From Tamarix chinensis (taxonomy: Eukaryota > Streptophyta > Magnoliopsida > Caryophyllales > Tamaricaceae), in the NCBI GenBank assembly GCA_030549775.1, contig CM060180.1, forward strand, positions 82,801,672 to 82,865,671: a stretch of 64,000 bases of DNA. Reading direction: 5' to 3'. A program made the translations under genes and the position numbers. The notes beneath the pieces are model-generated. The model was not told the DNA's origin and made no database searches. It worked only from the letters and a program-made list of their open reading frames with translations. Shown in pieces: positions 11,906 through 23,109 of this stretch (the first letter of the stretch is position 1; every line of letters starts with the position of its first letter).

Positions 11906-14900
11906 ATGGAAATTCAATCTAAAGATCATCATATATTTGATCAATTGCACACTTGCACTATAACATTATCGATGATCTTCTTCTTTTCTAAGTTTTATTT
12001 TATCATTCTACCTATTTTCAAACCCCGATCTTATGTTTTATTGAACATATTAATTGAAGTAAGAAGACTCAATATTTCTTCTAGCCTTGATCTAAAATTA
12101 CTTTGATGTTCAACCTCTTCTTCATATCTTAGCATTTAATCACTCACAAAAAGATCATTTGAACCAATCTTAGGTTTCAAATTAACTTCATTCTTATAAA
12201 AATCCTACCATCATCGTCCATCAATATCCTTTCTTCGTGCATAATGATTTAGTGTTAATGAATTCAACTATTTCCTTTCCATTACCACTACATTTCCACG
12301 CCTAAGAAGCTTCCAAGATTCTTAAAACTCCATTAAGAATTCATCAAGAATTGAAAAATAGATGTAAAAACAATCTATTGAACAAATTTCAGCAAGAAAA
12401 ATAGTTATGGGTGAAGAAATACCATGAAAGCAATGTTTTACACTATTTAACAACTTACAGCAAGTGTGCATGCTACCAACGCATAACTTCAACAACTTAC
12501 TTCCATTCAAAGTCAGCTTCAAAGGTTAGAGACAAGAATAGCCGAACAAGGGATATTCAAACACATGCACAACACCATAGAGGCCACCAATGGCCAAGTG
12601 GAAGGCATGGTGAGGAGGACATTAGAAGCACAAGGTGAACAATTCAACAACCACATGGAGTATAAGGAGAAGGAACTGAGAATGGCTTCAATGATTTTAG
12701 CCACAACTGATGAGGACATGGAAATTACCACCCAAGGTATAATCATTTTGAAGACAAAGATATAAAGCTTGATCTCCTTGTTTTCTATGGGAATTGGATG
12801 TAGACTTATTTTTTTTGAATGGTTGTATAAACTAGAAGCCGTATTTGATTTTAGAGAGTATGATGATGAACATAGATGTAAGTTAGCAACTCTCAAATTT
12901 AAAATTATTTCTAGGATTTAGTATCATAATTTTAAAAGGACTAGTGAAAAGATAGAAAAAGTAAAATCAAGTCTTGAAAGAAATTAAAAAAAAACATCTA
13001 CGAAAAAAATTTATCCCTAAAGAGTATGAATAATAAATGTATATCAAATTGACTACTCTTAGGAAAGGACTTCTTAGTAAAGAAGAAAATATTAGAGAGT
13101 TTGAAAGACTAGCATTATAATTTGATATGCAAGAAAGGAAAAACAAATATGCTAGATACTTAGGTGGCCTTAATAACTTGATTAGATATAAAGTTGAATT
13201 TTTCGTTTATAATTATGTTAATGATTTGACCAAATTAGCTTTAAAATGTAGAAGATAAACTAAGTTACCAAAGACTATGCTAAAATAAGTGCTTTGATTT
13301 CTACATCAACCAAAACCTATTTGAATGCATCTACATCAAAATTTAAGACACATGTATCTTCAAATAATGATAAAAAAAATTCCAACCTTAACTAAGATGA
13401 AATGGGTAAGGATAAAGTGATCAAAATGTCTAACAAAAAATGTTTTAAATGTAAGGGATATGGTCATTTAACTAAAAAATGTCCTAATAAAAGAGTTTTG
13501 ACCATATATGAAATAGAATTCATGGAATCATGTTATGATATTGATGACCTAGAAACCAAGTCTTATGATGATACCTTGAGTATGTATGAATATGATGGTA
13601 ATCCATGTTTTTTACTTCAATGGGTATTATTAGTACAACCTAATAATCCATCTACACAAAGGGATAACATTTTTAAAACTAACTGTAGAATTAGTGATAA
13701 GGTTTGTAGAGTTATTATAGATAGTAGTTCATGAACTAATATTGCTAGTGAAATAATGGCCAAACAACTAGGGTTAGTAACTACTACTCATCCTAAACCA
13801 TATTCATTGCAATGGCTTAATAAAGACAGAGGAGCTAAGGTAACTAAGAAAACCCTAATTACTTTTCATATTAGTGACTATCATGATGAAGTATTATGTG
13901 ATGTATTCCCTATGGGTGCTTATAGAATCTTACTAGGAATATCGTTGCAATAAGATATAAATGCAATCCATAGTAGTGTGAATAATGAATATATCATACT
14001 TAAAGATAAAAAGAAGTATAAATTGAAACCATCTTAATGTGATCATATGCAACTTATTGAGATAAAAAGGAGTTTATTCTTACATAAAAAAGATGTGAGT
14101 AATTGCATTGAGGAGGCAAGTGTTTGCTTTGCCTTAGTGGTAAAGGAATCTATATTTAGGGAGAACAATTATAATAATTGAAATCTTACTAGATTACATA
14201 ATGAATACAATAATGTATTTCTTGATGACTTACCTATTGGACTACCAAATGAATCTGTATTTAGGGAGAACAAGTCTAAGAATTGAAATATTACTAGATT
14301 ACATAATGAATACAATAATGTATTTCTTGATGACTTACCTCTTGGACTACCACCTATTACAGGTATAGAGTATGTTATAGATTTAATTCCCGAAATGCCT
14401 CTACCTAATAAACCCGCTTATAGATGTAATCTAGAAGAAGCTAAGGAATTATAAAGATAAATACATGAACTAGTTGATAAAGGTTATGTGAGAGAAAGTA
14501 TGAGTCATTGTTTTGTACATGCCTTGTTAGTTACTAAGAAATATGGTACTTCAATATGTGTATGATTTTAGAGCCGTAAATAATAAAACTATCAAGTATA
14601 TATTTCCTATGCCTAGACTTAATGACATGCTTGGTAAAAGTTGTGATGCACTTATGTTTTCCAAAATTGATTTAAGAAGTGTTTATCATCAAATGAAAAT
14701 TATAGAAGAAGATGAATGAAAATAGCCTTTGAAACTAAAGATGGTCTTAATGAATGCGTAATGATGCCTTTTGGATTATGTAATGCACCTAGTTCTTTCA
14801 TGAGACTAATGAATAAAATTCTTTGTCCTTTTCAAGGTAACTTCATTGTGGTTTGTTTGGATGCCATACTTATGTACAATAAGAATGAACATGATCATCT

Positions 14901-17187
14901 TGTGCATCTAAGGAAACTATTTAATAAAATAAGAGAAACTAAACTTTCTGATAAATTAGAAAAATGTGAATTTATGCTTCCAGGTATAGTTTTTCATGGT
15001 AATATTGTTAGTGACAAGGGTTTTAAAGTGACCTACTAAGATACAAGCTATTAAAAAGCTGTATATTCCTAAGGATATTCACCAAGTAAGAAGTTTTTAT
15101 GGATTATCTAGTTTTTATAGGAGATTTGAGAGATTATTTCTCTATTATAGCTGCACCTACTACTTAACTTAGGGGAAAAAAAGAGATTTTAATTGGGGAA
15201 ATGAAGCCATAAAAGCCTTTGAAACCCTTAATAATAAACTGTGCAATACTTTTTTATTGTCTATTCATAATTTTGACTACTTTTTAGGGTAAATTATGAT
15301 GCTAGCGGTGTAGGAATAGGAGGATTTTTTTCACAAGAAAAAAAGGCATATTACATATTTTAGTGAAAAATAAATGGTTGGAAGTTTAAGTATTCAACAT
15401 ATGACTAGGATTTTTTTGTCATAATACATAGCTTAGAGAGATGAAGTAATTATTTGAGGCCTAACCCTTTATATTACATTTTGATCATGAGAACTTGAAA
15501 TACTTACATGGTAAAAAGAAAATTAGTCCTGGACATGAAAAGCTGGTAAAATATTTACAATCTTTTATGTTCTATGTCAAACACTTAGATGGAAAAGGAA
15601 AATGTGGTAGTCAATGCTCTTTCTCAAAGGTCTATAATGCTTGTTATATTAGATGCTAAATTTCTCGGTTTTGACATGTTAAAAGAATTGTATTCTAAAT
15701 ATAAAGATTTTAGTGAAGAATATAAAGCATGCAAAAAAATAGATATCATGGTAATTATGCATTACAAAATTGATTTTATTTAGACTTAATAAACTTTGTG
15801 TACCGAGATCAAATAATAGAGATTTACTTATTAAAGAGGTACATAAAGGAGCTATAGATGAACATTTTGGTACTCAAATGACATTAGAAATATTATAAGA
15901 GAGTTTCTATTAGCCATATATGATTAAAAATGTACAACTTATAGTAAACCGATATGTTACTTGCAATAAGAGTAAAGGTTTTTTTTGTACAAAGGTTTGT
16001 ATACACCACTACCTGTGCCTAGTTAACCATGGAAAGGAGTTAGTATGGATGTTAAACTAGTGTTGCCTAGAATGCAAAGAGATAAAGATTCTATTATGTT
16101 CATGGTAGATATATTTTCTAAAATGTCTCATTTTGTTCTATGTATTAAAGTTGACGATGCTACACATGTTGCTGACTTGTATTTTAAAGAAATTATAAAA
16201 CTACATGGCATTCCTAAAAGTATTATTTCATATAATGATGTCAATTTTCTTAGTTACTCTTGGAAGACATTATGACACATGTTAGGTACCAAGTTGTTAT
16301 TTAGTACTTCACATCATCCACAAAATGATGGAAAAACTAAAGTTACAAATCACACTCTTAACACTTTATTGAGAGGATTCATAAGTAAAATAACTAAATA
16401 TTGAGATATTAAGTAATCTCATGGAAAGTTGCTTTTAATCCAAGTCCTTCAAGTACTACTCGCTCAAGTTCATTCAAGATTATGTATGGGATGAATCCAT
16501 ACATACCAGCTAATATCATACCCTTGAATAAAGGTGAGTTTAAATATTATGAGACCAAGGAATGAGCTAGGTTCTTTCAAAAGCTTCATCAATAAATCAA
16601 GGGGAACATAGAATAAGATAATGAAAGATACCAAAGCAAGCTAACAAACATCCCATAGGGGGTGAATGTTTATGCCATGGCATGCAATTGTACAAATCTC
16701 TTCTTTCCCCAATGTGGATGAATAAAATGTGTAGATTAATTTCTCTAAAAAAAAGCATCGTACTCCAAAGGTATTTTCTCTTGGTGATTTAATTTGACTA
16801 CATTTGCAAAAATAAAGATTTACTAATATAAGAAAACATAAAGTAATTCAAAAAGAATATAAACCATTTAAAATCCTTAGAAAATTTGGAGAAATTGCTT
16901 ATGAACTTAAACTTCTAGAATCTTATAATGGTGTTTCAAAGACATTTAATATTGGTGATTTATATTCTTTTTATAGTGATGTCAATTAGAGGAAAATTTC
17001 TTATCAAGTTGAGAAGAATGATGTTGGAGCATCCAATGATTCTCAAGATAATGAAGATTTGATATACTTAGTTATGGAGCCTATTACATTATTTTTCTTT
17101 GATAATAATATTAATAATGTGACTAACCTTAACAAGTTTACTTTGAGTAATTCTTACAGGTATATAACATATTTACAAGGAGAAGAT
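11906..17187 (+). pseudogene. gag-pol polyprotein of CRM-like element, copy B (broken)
   Basis: Visible in order: gag remains (about 12400-13380); an intact-looking CCHC knuckle CFKCKGYGHLTKKC at about 13438-13482; protease around 13690-13950 with the DGGS-type site degraded to DSSS followed by a stop; RT 14340-15040, where the YxDD box reads CLDA so the second catalytic aspartate is lost; RNase H about 15290-15600; and integrase about 15790-16560, including 'MFMVDIFSKMSHFVLC' and 'HGIPKSI'. A C-terminal segment with 'PFKILRKFGEIAYELKL' and 'TFNIGDL' lies at 16850-16975. Many stops and frameshifts separate the pieces. The frame then continues into the 3' LTR and stops at 17185-17187. The element cannot encode a working polyprotein. 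Confidence 0.75.
14146..14355 (+). repeat. 105-bp tandem duplication inside pol of copy B
   Basis: Two direct units, 14146-14250 and 14251-14355, both start GAATCT.TATTTAGGGAGAAC and end 'GACTTACCT.TTGGACTACCA'. The period is 105 bp (35 codons), so the reading frame is kept. The unit covers the linker between protease and reverse transcriptase. Copy A at 3960-4085 has a single unit. Confidence 0.85.
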
Positions 17188-17838
17188 TAATTCATTTCGA
17201 GATGTCAACATATCTAAGATTTAGTATATTACAAGATATTACAAGTTAAAGAAAGCTATTATGTATGTAAGTCAAACTTACAAATCAAGGAGACCTAGTT
17301 ATTATTTTTATGTAAATTAGGACCCTTGATAGTTATTTCCATGTAAAAATTAGCTACATTTATTTGTAATAATTTTTTATTCAATTCATGTATTATATAG
17401 GTCAGTACTATGTTGTTATTACTAGTTAGTGTGCTAGTTAGCTATGTTTATATTATTTTGGCTACCTTAATATACTACTTAGCAAATTGTGACTACCTAT
17501 ATAAGGCATAAGTTGACACCTTGTAACATAGAATGTCGAACATATTGAAATCTAATACAAGTAACATACTTGGCTATTTATCTATTTTGTGAGTAAATAT
17601 TACTAACTAAGACTACTTGGAGTAATATTAGATAGGATACTTTGAATGTCTTCTTGGAAAGACATTGAAATTTAAACTCCTTGTTGAATCATGATTGAAG
17701 ATTCATAGCATTCTCCCAAACTCCCTCAAATCTTGCTTGAATATTCACATTCTTCTTCTTCATCTTCAAATTACCGAACCTGACCTCTTATAACCTTTGG
17801 ATCTTTAACACTTTGAGGGAGAACTAATTCTAGATAAG
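17022..17838 (+). repeat. 3' LTR of CRM-like copy B
   Basis: It starts TGTTGGAGCATCC after a purine-rich GAGAAGAATGA and runs to the candidate target-site duplication at 17839. The first ~165 bp keep the polyprotein frame open (SNDSQDNEDLIYLVMEPI) to a stop at 17187. The TATA-like box TATATAAGG is at 17498-17506. Confidence 0.75.
17498..17506 (+). promoter_or_regulatory. LTR TATA box (copy B 3' LTR)
   Basis: TATATAAGG, at the same relative position as 1184-1192. The 5' LTR counterpart near 11356 has decayed to TATACAAGG. Confidence 0.5.
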
Positions 17839-18458
17839 AGTGATTAACATAGGTGAGAAAGTATGTAAAAGAGTCTATGGATGGTGATGGAGGTTATTAT
17901 GGTTAGGTTTTTTGTTGAATGAGCAAGAGCCATGATGGGGTTGATCATGGGGTGTAGAGACATCAAAATTTTGAAGCCCTCATGTCCAAGAAAGTTAATA
18001 TTGATTAAAGTAATTTAAGTTAAGTAGAGAGTCTAATAAATGGTTAAAATAATCAAATAATTTCCAAAAATCATGAAAATTACAAAAATATGAGAAATTA
18101 ATTTAGGAACCCAAATATATATAAATATTAGGCATAATAATTGATTTAAGATCAAAATAAATTAAAAATATATCTATAATGGTGTAAATTACCTAGTGTC
18201 AGTTGATTGAAAAAGGTTTGTGGTTGACCGCCTAAGCTCTATACAACACAATTTTGGGCATTATTGGCCAGTCAATTGAAGATACGAATTGCTTGACTAT
18301 TAGTTATCTACATTAAAAAATAGGGTTTTAAAGGGTATGAAGGTATGGTTGAGGGTTCAAGAGGTATATGTATAGTGTCCAAATAAGTTTAAGGTTAAAG
18401 AAGGGATTAAGATACTAATTACTTATTAATTAGGCCTAAAAAATTTTAGGGTCTTACA
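17839..18458 (-). mobile_element. Gypsy LTR, right part, minus orientation
   Basis: It ends AAAATTTTAGGGTCTTACA; the reverse complement TGTAAGACCCTAAAATTTT is an LTR-type start, close to TGTAATACCCTAAAATTTT at 27785. With 8272-10871 it would make an LTR of about 3.2 kb split by the CRM-like element, similar in size to the LTR at 27785-30775. The pairing is inferred from orientation, size and position. Confidence 0.45.
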
Positions 18459-19165
18459 ATATGTTTATTAATGGAAAATCATAATGTCTATAAGAATTTT
18501 CTTCTATAAATAGAGACTCATATTGATATACTTTCAATTGAAAACTTTTTTAAGGTAAAACATAAACACATCAGTAAAAAAATGCCAAAATATGAAGGTA
18601 ATTATGGTGAACCACTACAATTTATTTTTTTGGGAAAAATCACAACTAATATAGGCGAATTATAATAGTGAATGCAATACAATATGGATGCAACTATGGT
18701 GAAATATGAAGGTAATAGTAGGGAAATATAAGAATAAAAGTGAAATATCATAAGATAATAATAGTTAAATATAAAGACAATTATGGTAAAACATGATAAG
18801 TTAGTATTTTTTGGAAAATTTATAACTAATATCAATGAAATATAGCAATAACTATAGTCAAACACAAACACAATAATGGTCAAATATACTTATAATAATG
18901 GTGAAAACAATATTGCTATAAAACATCACAAAAATTGTGAAAAATAATTATAATCATGGTAAAATATATGAATATATTTAATATAATAATTTGTAAGGAA
19001 AAAGTGTACCGATAACGATCTCTAATTGCAAAAAAAAAATCTCCAAAATGTAATAGTATATACTTTATTTTTATTTATTATTAGTGAACTTAGTAAGAGA
19101 TAAATTAAATTATACAAAAAAAAGTTATATATATGTGGATAGATGCTACACTATATACTAATTGG
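18459..19165. other. AT-rich non-coding DNA with short degenerate repeats
   Basis: From about 18590 to 18970 the phrase 'GGTGAAATATGAAGGTAAT' recurs with heavy drift and irregular spacing. The minus-strand reading frame over it is repetitive and rich in I, F, S and Y. No gene is supported. The last 170 bp are AT-rich sequence without visible structure. Confidence 0.5.
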
Positions 19166-19512
19166 TAGGAGTATTCACAAATCTGTCCAAACCAAAATTT
19201 TAGACCGGATAGATTGATTAATCCTGGTTCCAGTCTAAGACCGGATCAGTATTCTGGTCTCTGATCCGAGTTTCGATCCCAAAGTGAAAAGATTCCGGTC
19301 CTTATTTGGTTACAGTCCTATCTAAAAAAATACATATTTTTAATATAAAAAATATATAATTAATTGATTCCGATCATAACCAGTCTTAGGCTGGTAATTT
19401 TGGTCCAATCCTTGTCTGGTCCTAGCTGAAAAGAATTCTAGTCCTTAACGGGGTTCTAGTCCGATCTGGATCCATTTGGTCTGGTCTTGTTTTGGACCAA
19501 TGCACACCTCTA
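19166..19512. mobile_element. Non-autonomous hAT-type MITE
   Basis: A 347-bp element with imperfect terminal inverted repeats: left TAGGAGTATTCACAAAT, right reverse complement TAGAGGTGTGCATTGGT. It is flanked by near-perfect 8-bp target duplications, CTAATTGG (19158-19165) and CCAATTGG (19513-19520). Terminal TAG(G/A)G and an 8-bp duplication are hAT hallmarks. The interior is rich in GGTC/GACC words (for example GACCGGAT and GGTCTGGTC) and has no coding capacity. Confidence 0.8.
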
Positions 19513-19520
19513 CCAATTGG

Positions 19521-22110
19521 TGTTAACACACTAACATGAGAGAGGAGAGGTGATCATAGTTTTAACATCCATGAATTTAAAGATATGGACCTTTTTGGTT
19601 AAAAGATACACTATATTCAATCATCAAATAAATAACCAAAAACATATCCTTTCATTTAAAAAATACATTTGACCCTCTTAATTATTTTTGACCAATTTTT
19701 ATATAAAAAAAAAGGTTGTTGTCCAAAGTTATTTTATGAATTACTGGTTTTGCTCTTATGTGCTATCTTACACAAAATAAAGGTTTTGAGTAAAATTTTA
19801 AAACACAAAAGGTGTATAAATACTTTTTAAATATTTCTAACATGTTACCACATGAAAATATTAAATAGGAAAAATTACAAAATTTTCTAAATATAGAAAG
19901 TTTCCAAAAAAAAATTAACAAGCCCTTTAAAACATATATGAATAAGGTGTGAATTACATCATATAAACTAATATGAAAATAATGATCAGAAAAAATAAAG
20001 TTAAAAACTTTCGGCACATTACACTCCTTTTTCTCCCAATTCTTGTATCATGGATCCAGGAACGCCATTGATAATTTTATAATTTTGTACTTAGGTACAT
20101 AAAATAATTTTATAAATTTTATTTATGTACAAATCATCATTTTTTAATAATTTATAATTCTTATATACAAAAAATGTGGTCAATTTTATTATTTATAATT
20201 CTTATTTATAGAAGCATGATCATTTTATAATTTTATAACTCTTATTTCTAGACACAAGGTCATTTTTATAAGTTTTTGACCTTTTATTATGAACTTGTTC
20301 GGTAAGTATGATGAATACAGGGTAAAAAAAATTTAATTCTTATTTTTAGGCACATAGTCATTTCTTAAAATTATATACCTCTTACTATGTATTTGTGTTC
20401 AGCAATATGTTTTAAAGTTTTATTGTGATGAACATGTGTATATTATGAACTTGGAAGTTATGAATATAAAGATTTAATACTCTGAACCTGTGAATTTTTT
20501 TGGTGATCATAATTGTTGTAAATGATGAATTTATGCATTATATGTAATAAACCTTTGTGTTTTATATCATCAACCTACAAGTTCTATGTTACCAATTAAA
20601 TTGTATGAAGTTAGTGAAATAAATTATATGGTAAACCAATGTATTCTATGTGTTATACAAGACTATTTTTCATAATGAACATAAATGTTTAATGTTATGA
20701 ATCTAGCCATTTTCCCCCCTTTGGCTGTAAGGCTAACTTTAACAAAATTTCAAAATTTTGATTTACGTTCTATCAATTAAGTTCAATTTGTTGTATAAGT
20801 GTAATAGTATTATTATAATATTAAAATCATCATTAAATTTATATAAGTTTTATCCCAAAACCATATACTTTATTCCATATCCCCCCAAATAGAAGTTGGT
20901 TGTAATGCCAAATTCACCAAACTTCTAAAAATTCTCTAGGAATTAAATTTTCATTATATTAAGTTTAGTTTTCCATATGTGTGTCAATTACGTGTGCTTG
21001 ATTTGTAGTTTAGGAATAGGCGACCTACTAGAAAATTTCTCATGGACCATGTGAATAAGGATGAAACATATTAAAGAGTACTCATGTTGATCTATTAAGT
21101 TAGTTGTTGATCCCAAAAGTGCCCCATAATAAACACTTGTGGTCAATGTTCTAAGTAGTGTGTTAGAATGGTTCAGCATAATCTCAACGAATTATCTTTT
21201 TCACCTAACTAGTTACTCACCTTTGAGACACACGAGATATTATGAATGCAAATTATGAATTAATTTTTTTTTACATAATTGAAGTGGAAAATAAATCAAT
21301 AAATATGTAGTATATAATCAAAAATGGAAAAAATGTCTATAAATTTACACTTTATGAAATAATTATTAAATCAAATATTATCAATTAATTTTCCAAATAA
21401 TCAAAACATTTGGCATCACTTTGCATAACAATTTCCATCAGACAACACATACAAAAAATAATAAACTATAGAAGATAGAAATTCATTTTGGTCATGTGTT
21501 CTTCCTCTAGTTACAAATTTATCGCTTTATCTTTTAACATAAAAATTAAAAAGAAAATCTAGATGACTAACCCTTTTATTTGGAGTTGCATAAAAAATAG
21601 TTATCTAAAAAGAAAAGTTTTAAGCATTTTAGCCTATTTTTTAAATCATTATATAATTTATTTTTAAATAGCTTTAAACAAGGGCTAAATTAATATCAAA
21701 ACACTATTTATAAATAGTAATCATTGTTGAAATACAATACATACATATAAATAGAAGATTATGAAATAATTAAGACCAAAAGTAGAGTAGAAAAAACTAT
21801 TTAAAATTTGTAACTACAGCTAAATTTCTAAATCAACACTTATTAATAACCAAATATAATAAGTGTAGTAATTTATGAGACAATTTCTAAAAAAACACAT
21901 ATTAAAGATTATAACTTGTTCATTCCTTTGTACTATAAAATATTAAAGAATAAAAAAGATATATTTATTAATTATGTAAACTCATTAGTCATTAATAAAG
22001 GAAATGTAGTCAATTAAGAATTAACATTCTCTGCTTTCAAATTCAAAACACAACATAGTTTTATAACAACACACATGATTTGATAACATCATATATGATT
22101 TGACAACATT
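19521..22110. other. AT-rich non-coding DNA
   Basis: No gene is supported. From 20060 to 20420 a loose ~60-bp phrase recurs ('ATTTTATAATT..TTATTT.TAGACACAAGGTCAT'). From 20430 to 20710 phrases of the type 'TATGAACCTGTG' recur. Both look like decayed minisatellites. The rest is simple AT-rich sequence. Confidence 0.5.
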
Positions 22111-22853
22111 CTCTACCCTAGTGTTGTACTTTATTTACTGTTTCACCGGTAAGAATAGTGGCCATGAGCATTCTATCCTGGAGTTGTACTTTGATTACCA
22201 TTCCACTGGTGAGAACAGTGGGATCCCTGAACCTACGTGGAATAAATTATGAGTTGACTAATTATTACACTAATAGTTTGATTTTTGATCATAATGAATA
22301 AACCAGTATGATCTACTTATGTGCATGACTTTCCTTATTATGGTAACATCAATATCTCTTACCTACTTGATTATATTATTACCTTACTCAGTATGTAGTG
22401 TAATGATCACCTCTATTATGGGTTCTACTCATTCCGACAAGCATAGACCCCTTTTGAGCTTGTGCAGGTGATTGAGAATTTGCTAGATAACTTTGCTACA
22501 TATAATGCTATGATCAAGGTAGAGTGATGCTCTAGTGTCCAGGGTTGGGGACCAGAGAGAGTGACATCCAGCTATTATCTTTATTATTTTTCTTTGCATA
22601 AATGTTTTAGATGAACATTATTTGTGTATTTTAGTATTCCTTTTGGAAACAGACACCTAACCTTATTTATGATATAAGGTTATACTTTACTATGATTGTC
22701 ATAGTTTGCATACCGTTTGTATTGCCTCGTAGTTCGTATAAGGATGGCCTAGGGTCAGACTTATACTGATTACGGCGGTATCATCCTCCTTATGGTTAGA
22801 TGATCTTACGTTAAAAATAAATTTTTTTAGTAGTAGATTTTGGGGGTGTTACA
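22111..22853 (+). repeat. Truncated 5' LTR of Tekay-like element
   Basis: It matches about 30083-30775 of the 3' LTR, from 'CTACCCTAG.GTTGTACTTTATTTAC' to 'TAGTAGATTTTGGGGGTGTTACA'. To the left of 22111 the match stops abruptly within AT-rich DNA. The full 3' LTR has more than 2 kb before this point, so this is a deletion or a displacement. Confidence 0.75.
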
Positions 22854-22856
22854 AGT

Positions 22857-22869
22857 TGGTATTAGAGCC
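22857..22869 (+). promoter_or_regulatory. Primer-binding site, tRNA-iMet type
   Basis: TGGTATTAGAGCC lies 3 bp after the LTR end. It has one mismatch to the initiator tRNA-Met complement TGGTATCAGAGCC. Confidence 0.8.
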
Positions 22870-23109
22870 TTGGCTCTGACGATCGTACTCTTTTTTCCAA
22901 AAAACTTGGCTACCTGGTTACAAATAATGTTTTCTTCAAGTTTTAAAGTAGTTTTTTATATTTTGAAAACCTTGATTTTGCTAAAAACCCGGACCTATTA
23001 GTGAGGAAACAAAAACGACTAGCGTAGATGACCTTTAAATTAAAAATGTATAATAAATGTTAGTAAACTCGAAGGTTTAAACCTAACATTTTTTTTGTGG
23101 CCAGTTGGT

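Larger units (their letters stand above)
10872..17838 (+). mobile_element. CRM/Reina-like Ty3/gypsy retrotransposon, copy B, two LTRs, decayed
   Basis: Two LTRs of about 0.82 kb in direct orientation (10872-11695 and 17022-17838) flank an initiator-Met primer-binding site and a collinear gag-protease-RT-RNase H-integrase series. The LTRs differ by many substitutions, so the insertion is old. A candidate 5-bp target-site duplication, AGTGA, lies at 10867-10871 and 17839-17843. The element interrupts a minus-oriented LTR. Its integrase region and C-terminus resemble plant chromoviruses of the CRM/Reina type, and the polyprotein frame continues into the 3' LTR. The lineage call is from memory of the family and is not a search result. 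Confidence 0.75.
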
